From an uncultured bacterium (GTDB lineage: Bacteria; Bacteroidota; Ignavibacteria; UBA10030; BY39): a DNA stretch of 64,000 nucleotides. Below are positions 1 to 9,094 of the stretch, in pieces. Where the stretch lies: positions 243,676 to 307,675 of the forward strand of contig CALCJK010000003.1 of NCBI GenBank assembly GCA_937967455.1, in the 5' to 3' direction. How positions within the stretch are numbered: position 1 is the first letter of the stretch; the number at the start of each line of letters is the position of its first letter. A program made the position numbers and the translations under genes. A model generated the notes under the pieces. The model worked only from the letters and a program-made list of their open reading frames with translations. It was not told the origin of the DNA and searched no databases.

Positions 1-301
1 TAACATTCTTTAACAATTTTTCTACCTGATGCCAACCCATATGTGTATATTTTGTATCTGTACTAACAGATACTACCTCAACTCCAAGTGATCTCAATTC
101 TTCGTATTTAAAGGAAAGATCTTCAAGTTCTGTTGGACAAACGAAGGTGAAGTCGGCAGGGTAAAAAAACAGTATCAACCATTTTCTTTGTTGTTTTAGA
201 CTTTCCAGATGTAATTCGCTAAAATCATTTTTAGCTGGATCGTAAGTTTCAAGTACAAAGTCTGGTACAATATCACCGATTTTTAATGTATTTGTCTCCA
301 T
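1..301 (-). CDS. Peroxiredoxin, Prx1/AhpC type (3' part beyond window edge)
   Basis: The N-terminal 100 residues are visible; the gene runs off the left edge, so the resolving cysteine cannot be seen. The protein begins METNTLKIGD and carries the typical 2-Cys peroxiredoxin active site FYPADFTFVCPTE, with the peroxidatic cysteine at about residue 55. Members of this family reduce hydrogen peroxide and organic peroxides in the cytoplasm, using AhpF or thioredoxin as reductant. The start at 301 is preceded by a GGAG ribosome site at normal distance. It is the first gene in transcription-independent order of three adjacent leftward peroxiredoxin genes, 41 bp downstream of the bcp-like gene. Confidence 0.93.
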   Translation of the reverse strand, partial: METNTLKIGDIVPDFVLETYDPAKNDFSELHLESLKQQRKWLILFFYPADFTFVCPTELEDLSFKYEELRSLGVEVVSVSTDTKYTHMGWHQVEKLLKNV

Positions 302-342
302 GTTTTTCTCCTTTATATTTATTTTTTTTTTATTTATTTTAA

Positions 343-804
343 TTACAAGTAATTTAAAACTTCTTCAGTGTGTCCATTAACCTTAACTTTTCTAAATATT
401 GCCAGTATCTTACCTTTTTCATCAATCACAAAAGTAGAACGTTCTATTCCCATAAATTTTTTACCTAAAAAATTCTTCTGTTTCCACACACCATAAAGTT
501 TAGCCACTTCTTTTTTGTCATCACTAAGAAGATCAAAAGGTAATTTATATTTTTCTTTAAACTTCTTATGGCTTTCAACTGAATCAGCACTAATACCAAT
601 TATGACCGTATTTTTTCCCAATATTTTTTCATAGTTATCTCTAAATGAGCATGCTTCTTTAGTACAGCCGGGCGTCATATCTTTTGGATAAAAATATAAT
701 ACAATCTTTTTTCCGCGATAAGCTTTTAATGATATCTTTTCTCCGTTTTGTGAATTCAAAACAAAATCTGGAGCAATATCTCCTACTTTTAATTCTTTTC
801 CCAT
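343..804 (-). CDS. bcp: Thiol peroxidase Bcp/PrxQ (thioredoxin-dependent)
   Basis: A 153-residue protein, normal length for the BCP/PrxQ family. The active-site segment DMTPGCTKEACSFRD holds the peroxidatic cysteine C47 and the resolving cysteine C52 five residues later, the atypical one-subunit arrangement of this subfamily. It should reduce hydroperoxides with electrons from thioredoxin. It lies 14 bp downstream of the third peroxiredoxin gene (819-1289) and upstream of the AhpC-type gene on the same strand, so the three are likely co-transcribed. The subfamily call is secure; the physiological substrate is not visible. Confidence 0.93.
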   Translation of the reverse strand: MGKELKVGDIAPDFVLNSQNGEKISLKAYRGKKIVLYFYPKDMTPGCTKEACSFRDNYEKILGKNTVIIGISADSVESHKKFKEKYKLPFDLLSDDKKEVAKLYGVWKQKNFLGKKFMGIERSTFVIDEKGKILAIFRKVKVNGHTEEVLNYL

Positions 805-818
805 ATTTCACCCTATAT

Positions 819-1289
819 TTAAATTTGAGAAATTATTTTGCGAATTTCTTCATAAGGTGGTTCTTTTGAAGGATCTTCAGATATCCATATATATTTAACA
901 GTATGTTCTTTATCCAACACAAATACTGCTCTTTTTGAAACTGAATAACCTTTTAATCCAACAAAATCTTCATGTAATCCTGAATATGTTTTGGACACAT
1001 CTCTTGTATAATCGCTCAGAATTGGAAATGATAATTGATTTTGTGTGGCAAAGGCTTTATTTGCAAATGGTGAATCCACACTGATTCCAATTACCTGGGC
1101 ATCCAAAGAGTCAAATTCAGACATCATATCACGAAAAGCACACATTTCTTTTGTACAAACTCCTGTGAATGCTCCTGGAAAAAATGCAAGCACTATTTTT
1201 TTACCTGCAAAATCATCTAAGGATATTTCTTTTCTCTCAGTATCAAATAATTTAAAATTTATAGCTTTTTGATTTATTTGTATGTTCAT
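819..1289 (-). CDS. Peroxiredoxin, AhpE-like/redoxin domain
   Basis: A 156-residue redoxin-fold protein with the active site FFPGAFTGVCTKEMC. The peroxidatic cysteine is C45 and a second cysteine is at C50. The PGAFTGVC form of the motif is that of the AhpE/Prx5-like group, distinct from both neighbouring peroxiredoxins. The start at 1289 has an AAAGGA ribosome site six bases upstream. As the most upstream of three tandem genes it probably leads a peroxide-detoxification operon. The AhpE versus Prx5 assignment is uncertain because it depends on alignment that was not run. Confidence 0.88.
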   Translation of the reverse strand: MNIQINQKAINFKLFDTERKEISLDDFAGKKIVLAFFPGAFTGVCTKEMCAFRDMMSEFDSLDAQVIGISVDSPFANKAFATQNQLSFPILSDYTRDVSKTYSGLHEDFVGLKGYSVSKRAVFVLDKEHTVKYIWISEDPSKEPPYEEIRKIISQI

Positions 1290-1350
1290 TCTTTATTCCT
1301 TTCTTATTTTTTGAAAAAATTTAAAAAAAAATAATGGTAAATACAAGTTA

Positions 1351-3048
1351 CTAAAAATCAATTCTAAGTGTTATCCCATAGTCGTGATAAGTTAAATTTT
1401 TGATAACATTTTGTAATTTTGATTCATACCTTTTATATCGTAAATCAAGATAAAACTCATTAATGAATTCATAAGATACAAAGATCTGGAATATATGGGT
1501 ATCGCATATTTGCCCATCCAGGAGTTTTGTGGGTATCTGATCGATACCGATTCTCAGTGGTATTCTAAAATCTCCACCTACATTTTTTATTATATTTCCA
1601 GATAAGTCATATATATTTTCACCAGATCGTTGAAATTCATATGAAGTTGAAATTGTTAAACGATTTGATAAATAAGAATTAAGTTTAAAATACCAACTAA
1701 TTGCGTTTGGACCAATTTGAGTACCTAAAAGTACATCATCATTTGCGAAGCTATTTTCAAGAGATCTATTGTGTGAAAACACGTATGGGTCAATCTGTGT
1801 ATACTCGACTACGAAATCAAAATTCTTTAATCCTAATGGATCAACTGCCATTAATCCAAATTGCAAAGCATATTTGTTATCCCATCTATTTTTACCTAAC
1901 ATAGGAATTTCGATATCATCAAAAAATAAATCTGTATGGAATTCTAAATTCTTCATTGGTTTAAACTTAAGATCAAAACCTAAGAAGCCGTTATCTCTTT
2001 CACCTCTTGATCTTTGAACTGATTCAAAAAAGCTAATTGGATTTAGATATCCTAAGTCTACTGAGCGATTGCTATATATTTCAAACTCATGGATTCCAAA
2101 TTGGAAATAATTTGTGAAGGCAATATCAAGCCTATGAGCAGCGATAAACTTATCTGATGCAACTGGTTCATAACTATTGAATTCGGGAATATATCTATAA
2201 TTTTTACTACCATTCAACCATCCGTGTAAAAATGTATATTTTAGAAATTTATATTCAAAATCAGTTCTGATTGCATCAAATATTCTGGCATAATCAGAAA
2301 TATATAGTTTATCTCCATAACTTCTTCCCCAAAATATTCTTTCACGCCCAATTTGGGCTGAAATTGAACCAGCCTGAAACTTTATATAACCTTCAAAGAA
2401 ATCAAAATTTTTGGTTTCTAATGTATAAAGAGCATAACTCTGCCTAATTTTTTTATCCATTTTTAATACGTTACGATTTCCCCAGAATTGTGCATTTGTT
2501 AACATAAAATAATATCCAAGTTTGTCTTGTATGCTACCCCTCAATCTTATTCCACCTTCAATAAATGAGGCATTATCAGTCAAGTTTGTTCCTGTAAATC
2601 TCCTGAAGTCTACATTAAGAAGTCCATTCAGAAATAGATTAACACTGCTGTCTTTGAAAAGATAAAGGTACTTTTCTTTTTCTTGAAAAGTTCCTCTGAT
2701 CAAACCAGATACTACATCATCATCCTTATAAAACAAATTGAACGAATAATGATTTGTTTTTTTAAGATCATATTCAAATTCAATCAGTAGATCATCAAGA
2801 ATAAGATTTTCTACATTAGTCAATTTATTTCTATTATCAGAAATGACATTTATAAAATTAGCTATTTGTTTTCTTGAAAGTGGTAATATTGCATCATAAT
2901 AGTCATTTATAATTCCTTTTAGTTCCATTCTTTTTAAAAATGAATAAATATTATGAGAAGCAGGAATATTTTCAACCTGAGAAAATAATATTTGATTGAA
3001 GATCACATTAGAAATAACAATAAACAAAATGTTTTTAAATTTTTTCAT
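1351..3048 (-). CDS. Outer-membrane barrel, capsule assembly Wzi family
   Basis: About 565 residues with a signal peptide (MKKFKNILFIVISNVIFNQ) followed by alternating beta-strand sequence and a terminal aromatic/charged strand ending in RIDF, typical of an outer-membrane beta-barrel. The stretch IGRERIFWGRSYGDKLYISD followed by a TFLHGWL segment matches the Wzi pattern. Wzi-type proteins anchor or organise capsular polysaccharide at the cell surface. An in-frame codon at 3072 would add eight residues, but GAGG lies five bases before the ATG at 3048, which also puts the signal peptide at the N terminus, so 3048 is preferred. It closes an operon with UDP-sugar genes, which supports a surface-polysaccharide role. 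Confidence 0.75.
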   Translation of the reverse strand: MKKFKNILFIVISNVIFNQILFSQVENIPASHNIYSFLKRMELKGIINDYYDAILPLSRKQIANFINVISDNRNKLTNVENLILDDLLIEFEYDLKKTNHYSFNLFYKDDDVVSGLIRGTFQEKEKYLYLFKDSSVNLFLNGLLNVDFRRFTGTNLTDNASFIEGGIRLRGSIQDKLGYYFMLTNAQFWGNRNVLKMDKKIRQSYALYTLETKNFDFFEGYIKFQAGSISAQIGRERIFWGRSYGDKLYISDYARIFDAIRTDFEYKFLKYTFLHGWLNGSKNYRYIPEFNSYEPVASDKFIAAHRLDIAFTNYFQFGIHEFEIYSNRSVDLGYLNPISFFESVQRSRGERDNGFLGFDLKFKPMKNLEFHTDLFFDDIEIPMLGKNRWDNKYALQFGLMAVDPLGLKNFDFVVEYTQIDPYVFSHNRSLENSFANDDVLLGTQIGPNAISWYFKLNSYLSNRLTISTSYEFQRSGENIYDLSGNIIKNVGGDFRIPLRIGIDQIPTKLLDGQICDTHIFQIFVSYEFINEFYLDLRYKRYESKLQNVIKNLTYHDYGITLRIDF

Positions 3049-3055
3049 ATACACC

Positions 3056-3970
3056 TCAAAAATATAAGCCAAACCATATTGTTTTTGGTGAGAACTGCAC
3101 AGTTGGCATAGGAAATTTAAAATAATTTAAACCTTCACTTAGGTTTATTAAGAAATATGATGTTTGTGGTATAATTTTTTTAAAATCTAAATCTAAACTT
3201 AGAAGCCAAACACCATATTGTTTGGAGATATTGTCAGTATTTCTTACGCTATAACCTATTGCAAGGTTTAAAAAGGTCAGAAATTTTAATTTCTCAGGAT
3301 AAAATTTGCTTGTGTTTAAACTTAACCAAAATGTTTGTCCTTCGTAATCGTCTATAATTGTATGTTTTTGACCTGGAATACCACCTGGTTTCCCAAGTTT
3401 TCTGGGAGAGTAACTAGCTTTGATTTCCAAGTTTTGAAAAATTGGAAAATAGTATTGTGCGACTGGATAAAATCCACCTAAAATATCGCAAGCTGCATCT
3501 ACTCTATCGAAGCCCCATTGTGAAAAGCCATCTTGAAATTCAACAAGCAATTGAAAAATACTACCTCCAATAGCACCAATCCATATAGAATTTTTGCGAT
3601 TAATTCCACACCATTCATATGATCGTGATATAATGAAAGAAGTGAATGCGGCACCCCATGCATGACCAATTTTATCAACAGATTTGCCATAGACAAGATC
3701 TTCCTGAAAGTGAAATGGTTGCCTCCAATCTTTCCACCAGGAATGGTACTGATATATCTGTATAGCAGTTGCAGTAAGTATAATACTACCTGTAATTAGA
3801 GATAATTTTTTATAATCTATTTTTTTTTCGTTAAGACTTAAATATTCAATTGAATCTAAATTTTTTAAAGTGTAAGTATTAAATAATTTTAGGTTTGAAT
3901 AAGTTTGAGCTATAGAAACTTTGATTAAAAAAAAACTTAAAATCATATTTAAAATTACAACTCTTCGCAC
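3056..3970 (-). CDS. DUF2279 family envelope protein
   Basis: A 304-residue protein with an N-terminal signal sequence or anchor and a central block containing DKIGHAWGAAFTSFI, EWCGINRKNSIWIGA and QDGFSQWGFDRVDAACDILG. These match the DUF2279 (YfiM-like) family, whose function is unknown. The histidine and aspartates in DKIGH, EFQDGFS and DRVDAACD are the most family-like residues. The start at 3970 is GTG and shares one base with the TAG stop of the upstream decarboxylase gene, suggesting translational coupling; an ATG at 3946 is an alternative that keeps the signal peptide. Association with Wzi and UDP-xylose synthesis suggests a role in export or assembly of surface glycan; this is inference. 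Confidence 0.7.
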   Translation of the reverse strand: MRRVVILNMILSFFLIKVSIAQTYSNLKLFNTYTLKNLDSIEYLSLNEKKIDYKKLSLITGSIILTATAIQIYQYHSWWKDWRQPFHFQEDLVYGKSVDKIGHAWGAAFTSFIISRSYEWCGINRKNSIWIGAIGGSIFQLLVEFQDGFSQWGFDRVDAACDILGGFYPVAQYYFPIFQNLEIKASYSPRKLGKPGGIPGQKHTIIDDYEGQTFWLSLNTSKFYPEKLKFLTFLNLAIGYSVRNTDNISKQYGVWLLSLDLDFKKIIPQTSYFLINLSEGLNYFKFPMPTVQFSPKTIWFGLYF

Positions 3971-4920
3971 TATACAAGATTCAGTTTCGATTTAAAATAT
4001 TCCATGGTTTTAGTTAGGCCTTCATATCTTGATACTTTTGGAGCCCAATTTAAAATATTTTTTGCTTTGGAAATATCTGGTTGGCGAACTTTTGGGTCAT
4101 CTTCAGGAAGTTCTTTATAAACAATTTTACTCTTACTTTTTGTTATTTGTATGATTTCTTTTGCAAGGTCTTGAATTGTAATTTCTTCTGGATTTCCAAG
4201 ATTGATTGGTTCGTTAACATCAGAATGGAGCAATTTTAAAATACCATCAATTAAATCGTCTACATAACATATACTTCGGGTTTGTGTTCCATCTCCAAAG
4301 ACTGTGACATCTTCGTTTCTTAACGCTTGAGTCATAAATGCAGGAATAGCTCTGCCATCATTTAATCTCATTCTTGGTCCATATGTATTGAAAATTCTTA
4401 CAATTCTGGTATCAAGACCATGATATCGGTGATAAGCCATAGTCAGGGCTTCTGCAAATCTTTTAGCTTCATCATAAACACCACGAATACCAATTGGATT
4501 TACATTACCCCAGTATTTCTCATCCTGAGGATGGACTAACGGATCTCCATATACCTCAGATGTGGATGCAAGTAGAAATCGTGCATTTTTAGCTTTAGCA
4601 AGTCCGAGAGTTTTATGAGTACCAAGTGAACCGACTTTCAATGTCTGAATTGGAAATTTGATATAGTCTGAGGGACTAGCTGGAGAAGCAAAATGCAAGA
4701 TATTATGAACAGGTCCAGAAATGAAAATGTACTCTGTAACATCATATTTATAAAATTTAAAATTTTCATTTCCAAGTAAGTGAGCGATATTTTCAATATT
4801 TCCTGTAATCAAATTGTCCAAACATATTACAAAATGTCCCTCATCCAAAAGTCGATCACAAAGGTGAGAGCCTAAAAATCCCGCACCACCAGTAACAACG
4901 CTAATAATTTTATAAGCCAT
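3970..4920 (-). CDS. uxs: UDP-glucuronate decarboxylase (UDP-xylose synthase)
   Basis: A 316-residue extended short-chain dehydrogenase. The NAD-binding motif TGGAGFLG is at residues 10-17, DNLITGN follows beta-2, [11 protein letters not shown] is characteristic of UDP-xylose synthases, and the catalytic tyrosine/lysine pair is Y149 and K153 in YDEAKR. It oxidises and decarboxylates UDP-glucuronate and re-reduces the 4-keto intermediate to UDP-xylose in the cytoplasm. The start overlaps the end of the UDP-glucose dehydrogenase gene by 11 bp, so the two consecutive steps from UDP-glucose are made from one message. AAGG lies six bases before the ATG. Confidence 0.92.
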   Translation of the reverse strand: MAYKIISVVTGGAGFLGSHLCDRLLDEGHFVICLDNLITGNIENIAHLLGNENFKFYKYDVTEYIFISGPVHNILHFASPASPSDYIKFPIQTLKVGSLGTHKTLGLAKAKNARFLLASTSEVYGDPLVHPQDEKYWGNVNPIGIRGVYDEAKRFAEALTMAYHRYHGLDTRIVRIFNTYGPRMRLNDGRAIPAFMTQALRNEDVTVFGDGTQTRSICYVDDLIDGILKLLHSDVNEPINLGNPEEITIQDLAKEIIQITKSKSKIVYKELPEDDPKVRQPDISKAKNILNWAPKVSRYEGLTKTMEYFKSKLNLV

Positions 4921-6226
4921 TTACGACCTTTCTACCAATAGGATAATATGTAATTCCAGTCTCCTTCATCATATCGGGTTCATAAATATTTCGACCATCA
5001 AATATTACACAATTTTTCATCAATTTTTTTATTCTTTCAAAGTCGGGCCTTCTAAATTCTCCCCATTCTGTTACAATGGCTAAGGCATGAGCACCTTTTA
5101 AAGCGTCATAATTATTTTTAAAGTATTTTATTTTCTTACCAAATATTTTTTTTGCTTCCTTGATTGCCACTGGATCGTGAGCATGAATTTTTGCACCATT
5201 TTTTAATAATTCATTAATTATAGTTATTGATGGAGCTTCTCTCATATCATCTGTATTAGGTTTGAATGAGAGACCCCAAATTGCTATAATCTTGCCTTTT
5301 ATTTTATTATTAAAGTACCTTAGAATTTTTTTAACTAGCAGTTTCTTTTGCTCAGAGTTCACATATTGTACCGCTTTAAGGATTTTAAAATCATAACCAT
5401 AATCAGAGGAAGTTTTCACTAGTGCCGCTATATCTTTAGGAAAACAAGAACCACCAAATCCAACTCCGGGAAATAAAAATTGTGGGCCAATTCTCTCATC
5501 ACTTCCAACTCCGAGACGCACATATTTAACATCTGCTCCAACTCTTTCACAAATGTTTGCTATTTCGTTCATAAAAGTAACTTTTGTAGCAAGTAGGGCG
5601 TTAGCCGCATATTTTGTTAATTCTGCACTTAACTCGTCCATAAACAAAATAGGTTTACCTGTTCTAACGAAAGGTGCATATAAATCTCCCATAATTCTTC
5701 TAGCTCTTTCGCTCATTGTTCCTATAACAATGCGATCTGGTTTTAAAAAATCGTTAATGGCTGCGCCCTCTTTTAAAAATTCAGGATTAGAAACAACATC
5801 AAATTCATGTTTTGTCCTTTTTTTAATAATATCTCTGACTTTAAAGGCTGTACCTACCGGCACTGTACTTTTATTAACTATTATTTTGTATCCATTGATG
5901 TACTTTCCTATTTTCTCAGCAGCTGAAAGAACATGTTTTAAATCCGCTGAACCATCTTCAGATTGAGGAGTTGGCAATGCTAAAAAAATTAGTTCTGTTA
6001 TCTTTACTGCATATTCAAGATCATTGGTAAATTGTAATCTTTTCTCCTTAATATTTTTCTTTAGCAACTCTTCAAGTCCTGGCTCATAAATAGGAGTCTT
6101 CCCTTTCCGCAGGATTCGAATTTTATTTGTATCATTATCTACACAAATTACATCGTTTCCACTTTCAGCAAAACAGGTACCAGCTACTAATCCAACATAT
6201 CCACTGCCAATTACACTTATCTTCAT
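4910..6226 (-). CDS. ugd: UDP-glucose 6-dehydrogenase
   Basis: A 438-residue protein of normal family length. It has the N-terminal NAD-binding motif [10 protein letters not shown] (residues 7-16), NKSTVPVG, the SNPEFLKEG segment and the catalytic cysteine C261 in FGGSCFPKD, followed by a C-terminal UDP-binding domain with [17 protein letters not shown]. It oxidises UDP-glucose twice with NAD to give UDP-glucuronate, the substrate of the next enzyme. It is the first gene of a four-gene leftward operon that ends in the Wzi-like barrel. Confidence 0.95.
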   Translation of the reverse strand: MKISVIGSGYVGLVAGTCFAESGNDVICVDNDTNKIRILRKGKTPIYEPGLEELLKKNIKEKRLQFTNDLEYAVKITELIFLALPTPQSEDGSADLKHVLSAAEKIGKYINGYKIIVNKSTVPVGTAFKVRDIIKKRTKHEFDVVSNPEFLKEGAAINDFLKPDRIVIGTMSERARRIMGDLYAPFVRTGKPILFMDELSAELTKYAANALLATKVTFMNEIANICERVGADVKYVRLGVGSDERIGPQFLFPGVGFGGSCFPKDIAALVKTSSDYGYDFKILKAVQYVNSEQKKLLVKKILRYFNNKIKGKIIAIWGLSFKPNTDDMREAPSITIINELLKNGAKIHAHDPVAIKEAKKIFGKKIKYFKNNYDALKGAHALAIVTEWGEFRRPDFERIKKLMKNCVIFDGRNIYEPDMMKETGITYYPIGRKVVNGL

Positions 6227-6291
6227 TTTATATTTCCTTTTCTTTGTTTTTTAAATAAGTATATAAAATATTTTTTTCTTTTTCAAGAAAT

Positions 6292-6849
6292 TTATTTGTC
6301 AAATATAAAAACAATTAATTTTTTTGGTCCATGTACACCTGTTATTAATACTTTTTCAATATCAGCAGTTCTGCTAGGACCAGTAATTACTGTTACACTT
6401 TTTTCTGTTTTAATTACATCTATTGCATCTTCTAATTTTTCTATAATTTGATTTGAAGTCGACAATACAATATTAAATTCAGGCAATAATGATAACAAAC
6501 GAGGTTCATCTTCAGAACTTGTTAAAACTACACTGCCTGTATCAGCAACTAAGAAATTAGCATAACTTATTCCTAGATCAACATCTTTTAATTCCTCTTT
6601 AATATCTTTGTTTTTTATATTAATCTCACTGACAGCTTGTATTATTAAATCTGTAGTTCTTTTTAGGTTAACATAAATACTTCTTGAGATCTCGTTCTTA
6701 TCATTTATAAGAATCTTTTTAATCTTTTCTTTTTCGATAAAACTTTGTATTTGTGTTATAGAATCATCTATATTTTTAAAAACAAAACACTCACCGTTAA
6801 CTTTTATGATTTCTTTATTAAATCGCTCAATTAAATTATCTTTAGACAT
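6292..6849 (-). CDS. lutC: LutC-like lactate utilisation protein (LUD domain)
   Basis: A LUD-domain protein of about 185 residues, with the conserved pieces ISYANFLVADTGSVVLTSSEDEPR near the middle and VTVITGPSRTADIEKVLITGVHGP near the C terminus. LutC is part of the LutABC iron-sulfur complex that oxidises L-lactate to pyruvate. An in-frame ATG lies two codons earlier at 6855, but AGAGG is only three bases from it and nine from the ATG at 6849, which favours 6849. The gene overlaps the end of lutB by 8 bp and is the last of the three. Confidence 0.87.
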   Translation of the reverse strand: MSKDNLIERFNKEIIKVNGECFVFKNIDDSITQIQSFIEKEKIKKILINDKNEISRSIYVNLKRTTDLIIQAVSEINIKNKDIKEELKDVDLGISYANFLVADTGSVVLTSSEDEPRLLSLLPEFNIVLSTSNQIIEKLEDAIDVIKTEKSVTVITGPSRTADIEKVLITGVHGPKKLIVFIFDK

Positions 6850-8266
6850 TTGCATATTCCTCTTGAGTTTTGACCTCCCTTTGCCACCATTTGTGAAAAG
6901 AAAACTCGAATGGAGCAGGAAAATACTTATATTTCGACCATACAGGAATTTTTAATCCTGTTTCTTGGAATAATGGACCTAAAAAACATAAAATATTAGA
7001 TAACAGATTATAGATTTTATAATTTTTAACTATTTGTAACCATATTTTGAATATAATTTTTTCTATGAAGGGTGAGAATTTTTTTTCAATACTATATTTT
7101 CTAATTCGTAATAGTTGGTAATGAATATCTATTTTTACAGGACATATTTCGCTGCAAGCACCGCAAAGTGAAGAACCATAAGCCAAGTCTTTTGAATCTT
7201 TAAATGAATTAAGCCATGGGGTTAAAATTGAACCAATGGGACCTGGATAAACTGAACCATATGCATGTCCACCAATTAATTGATATACGGGGCATTTATT
7301 CATGCATGCTCCGCATTTAATACAATATAATATGCTCCTTAATTTTTTATCACTAATTAATTTGCTTCTACCATTATCAAGAAGAATTACAACAATTTTT
7401 TTAAGATTTTTTGAACTATTATCTTCTTCCTCAGGCTTATTTATAAATGAAACATAGCTAGTAATTTTTTGCCCTGTTGAACTGACAGGAAGTAATCTTA
7501 ATAATATTAAAGCATCACTTAATGTGGGGACAATTTTTTCTATACTTGTTATAACAATATGTAACTTGGGTAAAGTTATAGTCAGGCGTGCATTTCCTTC
7601 ATTTTCAACAATTACTATAGTGCCTGTTTCGGCAACTAAAAAGTTCGCTCCTGAAATTCCAACATCAGCATTTAAAAATTTTTTTCGCAATATCTGACGA
7701 GCGTAATCAGTTAATTTTTCGGGAGCATCTGTATAATCAATATTTAATTTTTCACTAAATAAAAAACCTATTTCACTTCTAGATTTATGTAATGCAGGAG
7801 CAGTAATATGAGATGGTCTTTCATTAGCAAGTTGAATAATATATTCACCAAGGTCGGTTTCAGTTACAATAAATCCAAATTTTTCGAGGTATTCATTTAA
7901 ACCTACTTCTTCAGTCACCATTGATTTGGATTTTACAATGTTTTTTGCCTTATATGAAAAAAGTAAATTATTTACGATATCACACACCTCAGATGAATTT
8001 TTAGCGTAAAAAAAATCTATCCCGTTTTCACTAAATTTCGCTTTAATTTGATTAAAATAATAATCCCAGTTTTCGATTGTTATTTTTCTAATGGAATAAG
8101 CTTTTTCACGAAGCTGCTCCCATTTTTCTGATATATCATTTTGTATAGTTTCATTTCGTTTCTGAAGGCTATGAAAAGTTGCTTTTTTAACAATAGTCCT
8201 TAAACTTTTGTCAGATAATTTTTCTTTAACTAATTTTTTGAAATATTTTGTATCGAGTTCATTCAT
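6842..8266 (-). CDS. lutB: LutB-like iron-sulfur lactate dehydrogenase subunit
   Basis: About 474 residues. An N-terminal LUD domain contains GISGANFLVAETGTIVIVEN and is followed by a two-cluster ferredoxin-like region: CIKCGACMNKCP (around residues 315-326) and CGACSEICP (around 368-376), giving ligands for two 4Fe-4S clusters. This is the LutB (YkgF) architecture and full length. A TTG codon at 8278 would extend the protein by four residues; the ATG at 8266, one base after the lutA stop codon, is more likely. It sits between lutA and lutC in a compact operon. Confidence 0.88.
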   Translation of the reverse strand: MNELDTKYFKKLVKEKLSDKSLRTIVKKATFHSLQKRNETIQNDISEKWEQLREKAYSIRKITIENWDYYFNQIKAKFSENGIDFFYAKNSSEVCDIVNNLLFSYKAKNIVKSKSMVTEEVGLNEYLEKFGFIVTETDLGEYIIQLANERPSHITAPALHKSRSEIGFLFSEKLNIDYTDAPEKLTDYARQILRKKFLNADVGISGANFLVAETGTIVIVENEGNARLTITLPKLHIVITSIEKIVPTLSDALILLRLLPVSSTGQKITSYVSFINKPEEEDNSSKNLKKIVVILLDNGRSKLISDKKLRSILYCIKCGACMNKCPVYQLIGGHAYGSVYPGPIGSILTPWLNSFKDSKDLAYGSSLCGACSEICPVKIDIHYQLLRIRKYSIEKKFSPFIEKIIFKIWLQIVKNYKIYNLLSNILCFLGPLFQETGLKIPVWSKYKYFPAPFEFSFHKWWQREVKTQEEYANV

Positions 8267-8267
8267 T

Positions 8268-8987
8268 TCACATACCAAGTGCTAATAATTCTGCAATATG
8301 CAATATTTTAATTCGACTATTTCTTTTTTTCAAAATTCCCTGAATGTTTAACAAACAACTTACATCGTTTGCTATTACATAATCAGCTCCACTTTTTTCA
8401 ATATTATTGACCTTTTCTTCAGTCATAGCTGCAGAAAGTTCGGGAAATTTCACCGAAAACGTTCCACCAAATCCACAGCATGTATCACTCTCGTTTAAAT
8501 TTATAAGCTCTATACCTTTAATGTTCTGAATAAGTTTTCTGGGTTCATTAGAAATTTTTAACTCTCTTAACAAATGACAGGAATCATGATAAGTGACTTT
8601 TGCATTAAATTGTGCATTTATGTTTTCAATTTTTAGAATATTTACAAGAAAATCTGAAAATTCAAAAATATTGTTTTTTAAATATTGATAGATTGAAAGA
8701 GTTTCTTTACTCAAATCTAATTCTTCATAAAAATTTTTCACCATTGCAACGCAGGAACCAGAAGGGGCTACGATATAATTTGATTTAGAAAATATTTTTA
8801 AGAATCTTTCAGCACAAATTTTGGCTTCATGATGATATCCCGTATTAAATGCAGGTTGGCCACAACAAGTTTGCTCAAATGGATAATCTACATCACAGCC
8901 TAACTTTCTTAGTACTTTGAATGTACTTATTGCTGTTTGTGGTGCAAATTGATCTACTATACAGGGTATGAATAAACTGATTTTCAT
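8268..8987 (-). CDS. lutA: LutA-like (Fe-S)-binding protein, CCG domains
   Basis: A 239-residue protein with two CCG (heterodisulfide-reductase-type) motifs: FEQTCCGQPAFNTG around residue 41 and SDTCCGFGGTFSVKFPE in the second half. A further cysteine is at IPC9 and a CHLL segment lies in the middle. This matches LutA (YkgE), the small subunit of the LutABC L-lactate oxidation complex. It is first in the operon and directly follows a candidate promoter at 9000-9028. A glycolate-oxidase GlcF-type relative is a less likely alternative, since the LUD-domain partners follow immediately. Confidence 0.88.
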   Translation of the reverse strand: MKISLFIPCIVDQFAPQTAISTFKVLRKLGCDVDYPFEQTCCGQPAFNTGYHHEAKICAERFLKIFSKSNYIVAPSGSCVAMVKNFYEELDLSKETLSIYQYLKNNIFEFSDFLVNILKIENINAQFNAKVTYHDSCHLLRELKISNEPRKLIQNIKGIELINLNESDTCCGFGGTFSVKFPELSAAMTEEKVNNIEKSGADYVIANDVSCLLNIQGILKKRNSRIKILHIAELLALGM

Positions 8988-8999
8988 AAAATTATTTTA

Positions 9000-9028
9000 A
9001 ATATAGAAATATTGGAATAAAAACACAA
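9000..9028 (-). promoter_or_regulatory. Candidate promoter for lutABC
   Basis: Reading leftward, TTGTGT (9023-9028), a 17-base spacer and TATATT (9000-9005) end 12 bases before the lutA ATG. The -10 is close to consensus, the -35 keeps only TTG. The -35 box partly overlaps the U-tract of the terminator at 9032-9062. In DNA this AT-rich such matches also arise by chance. Confidence 0.33.
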
Positions 9029-9031
9029 AAA

Positions 9032-9062
9032 AAGCCGATTCATAATAAATTTGAATCGGCTT
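9032..9062 (-). terminator. Intrinsic terminator of the subtilase gene
   Basis: A perfect 11-bp inverted repeat (AAGCCGATTCA at 9032-9042 and its complement at 9052-9062) with a 9-base loop lies 32 bp after the stop codon of the 9095-12778 gene. Read leftward it is followed by a run of T residues, so it should end the two-protease transcript. Confidence 0.85.
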
Positions 9063-9094
9063 AAAAATTAATAAATGAGTTAATTTACTACTTA

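Noticed and set aside
5553..5966. 137-codon open frame on the + strand
   Set aside because: It lies opposite ugd, whose motifs and length are complete; the + strand translation resembles no known protein.
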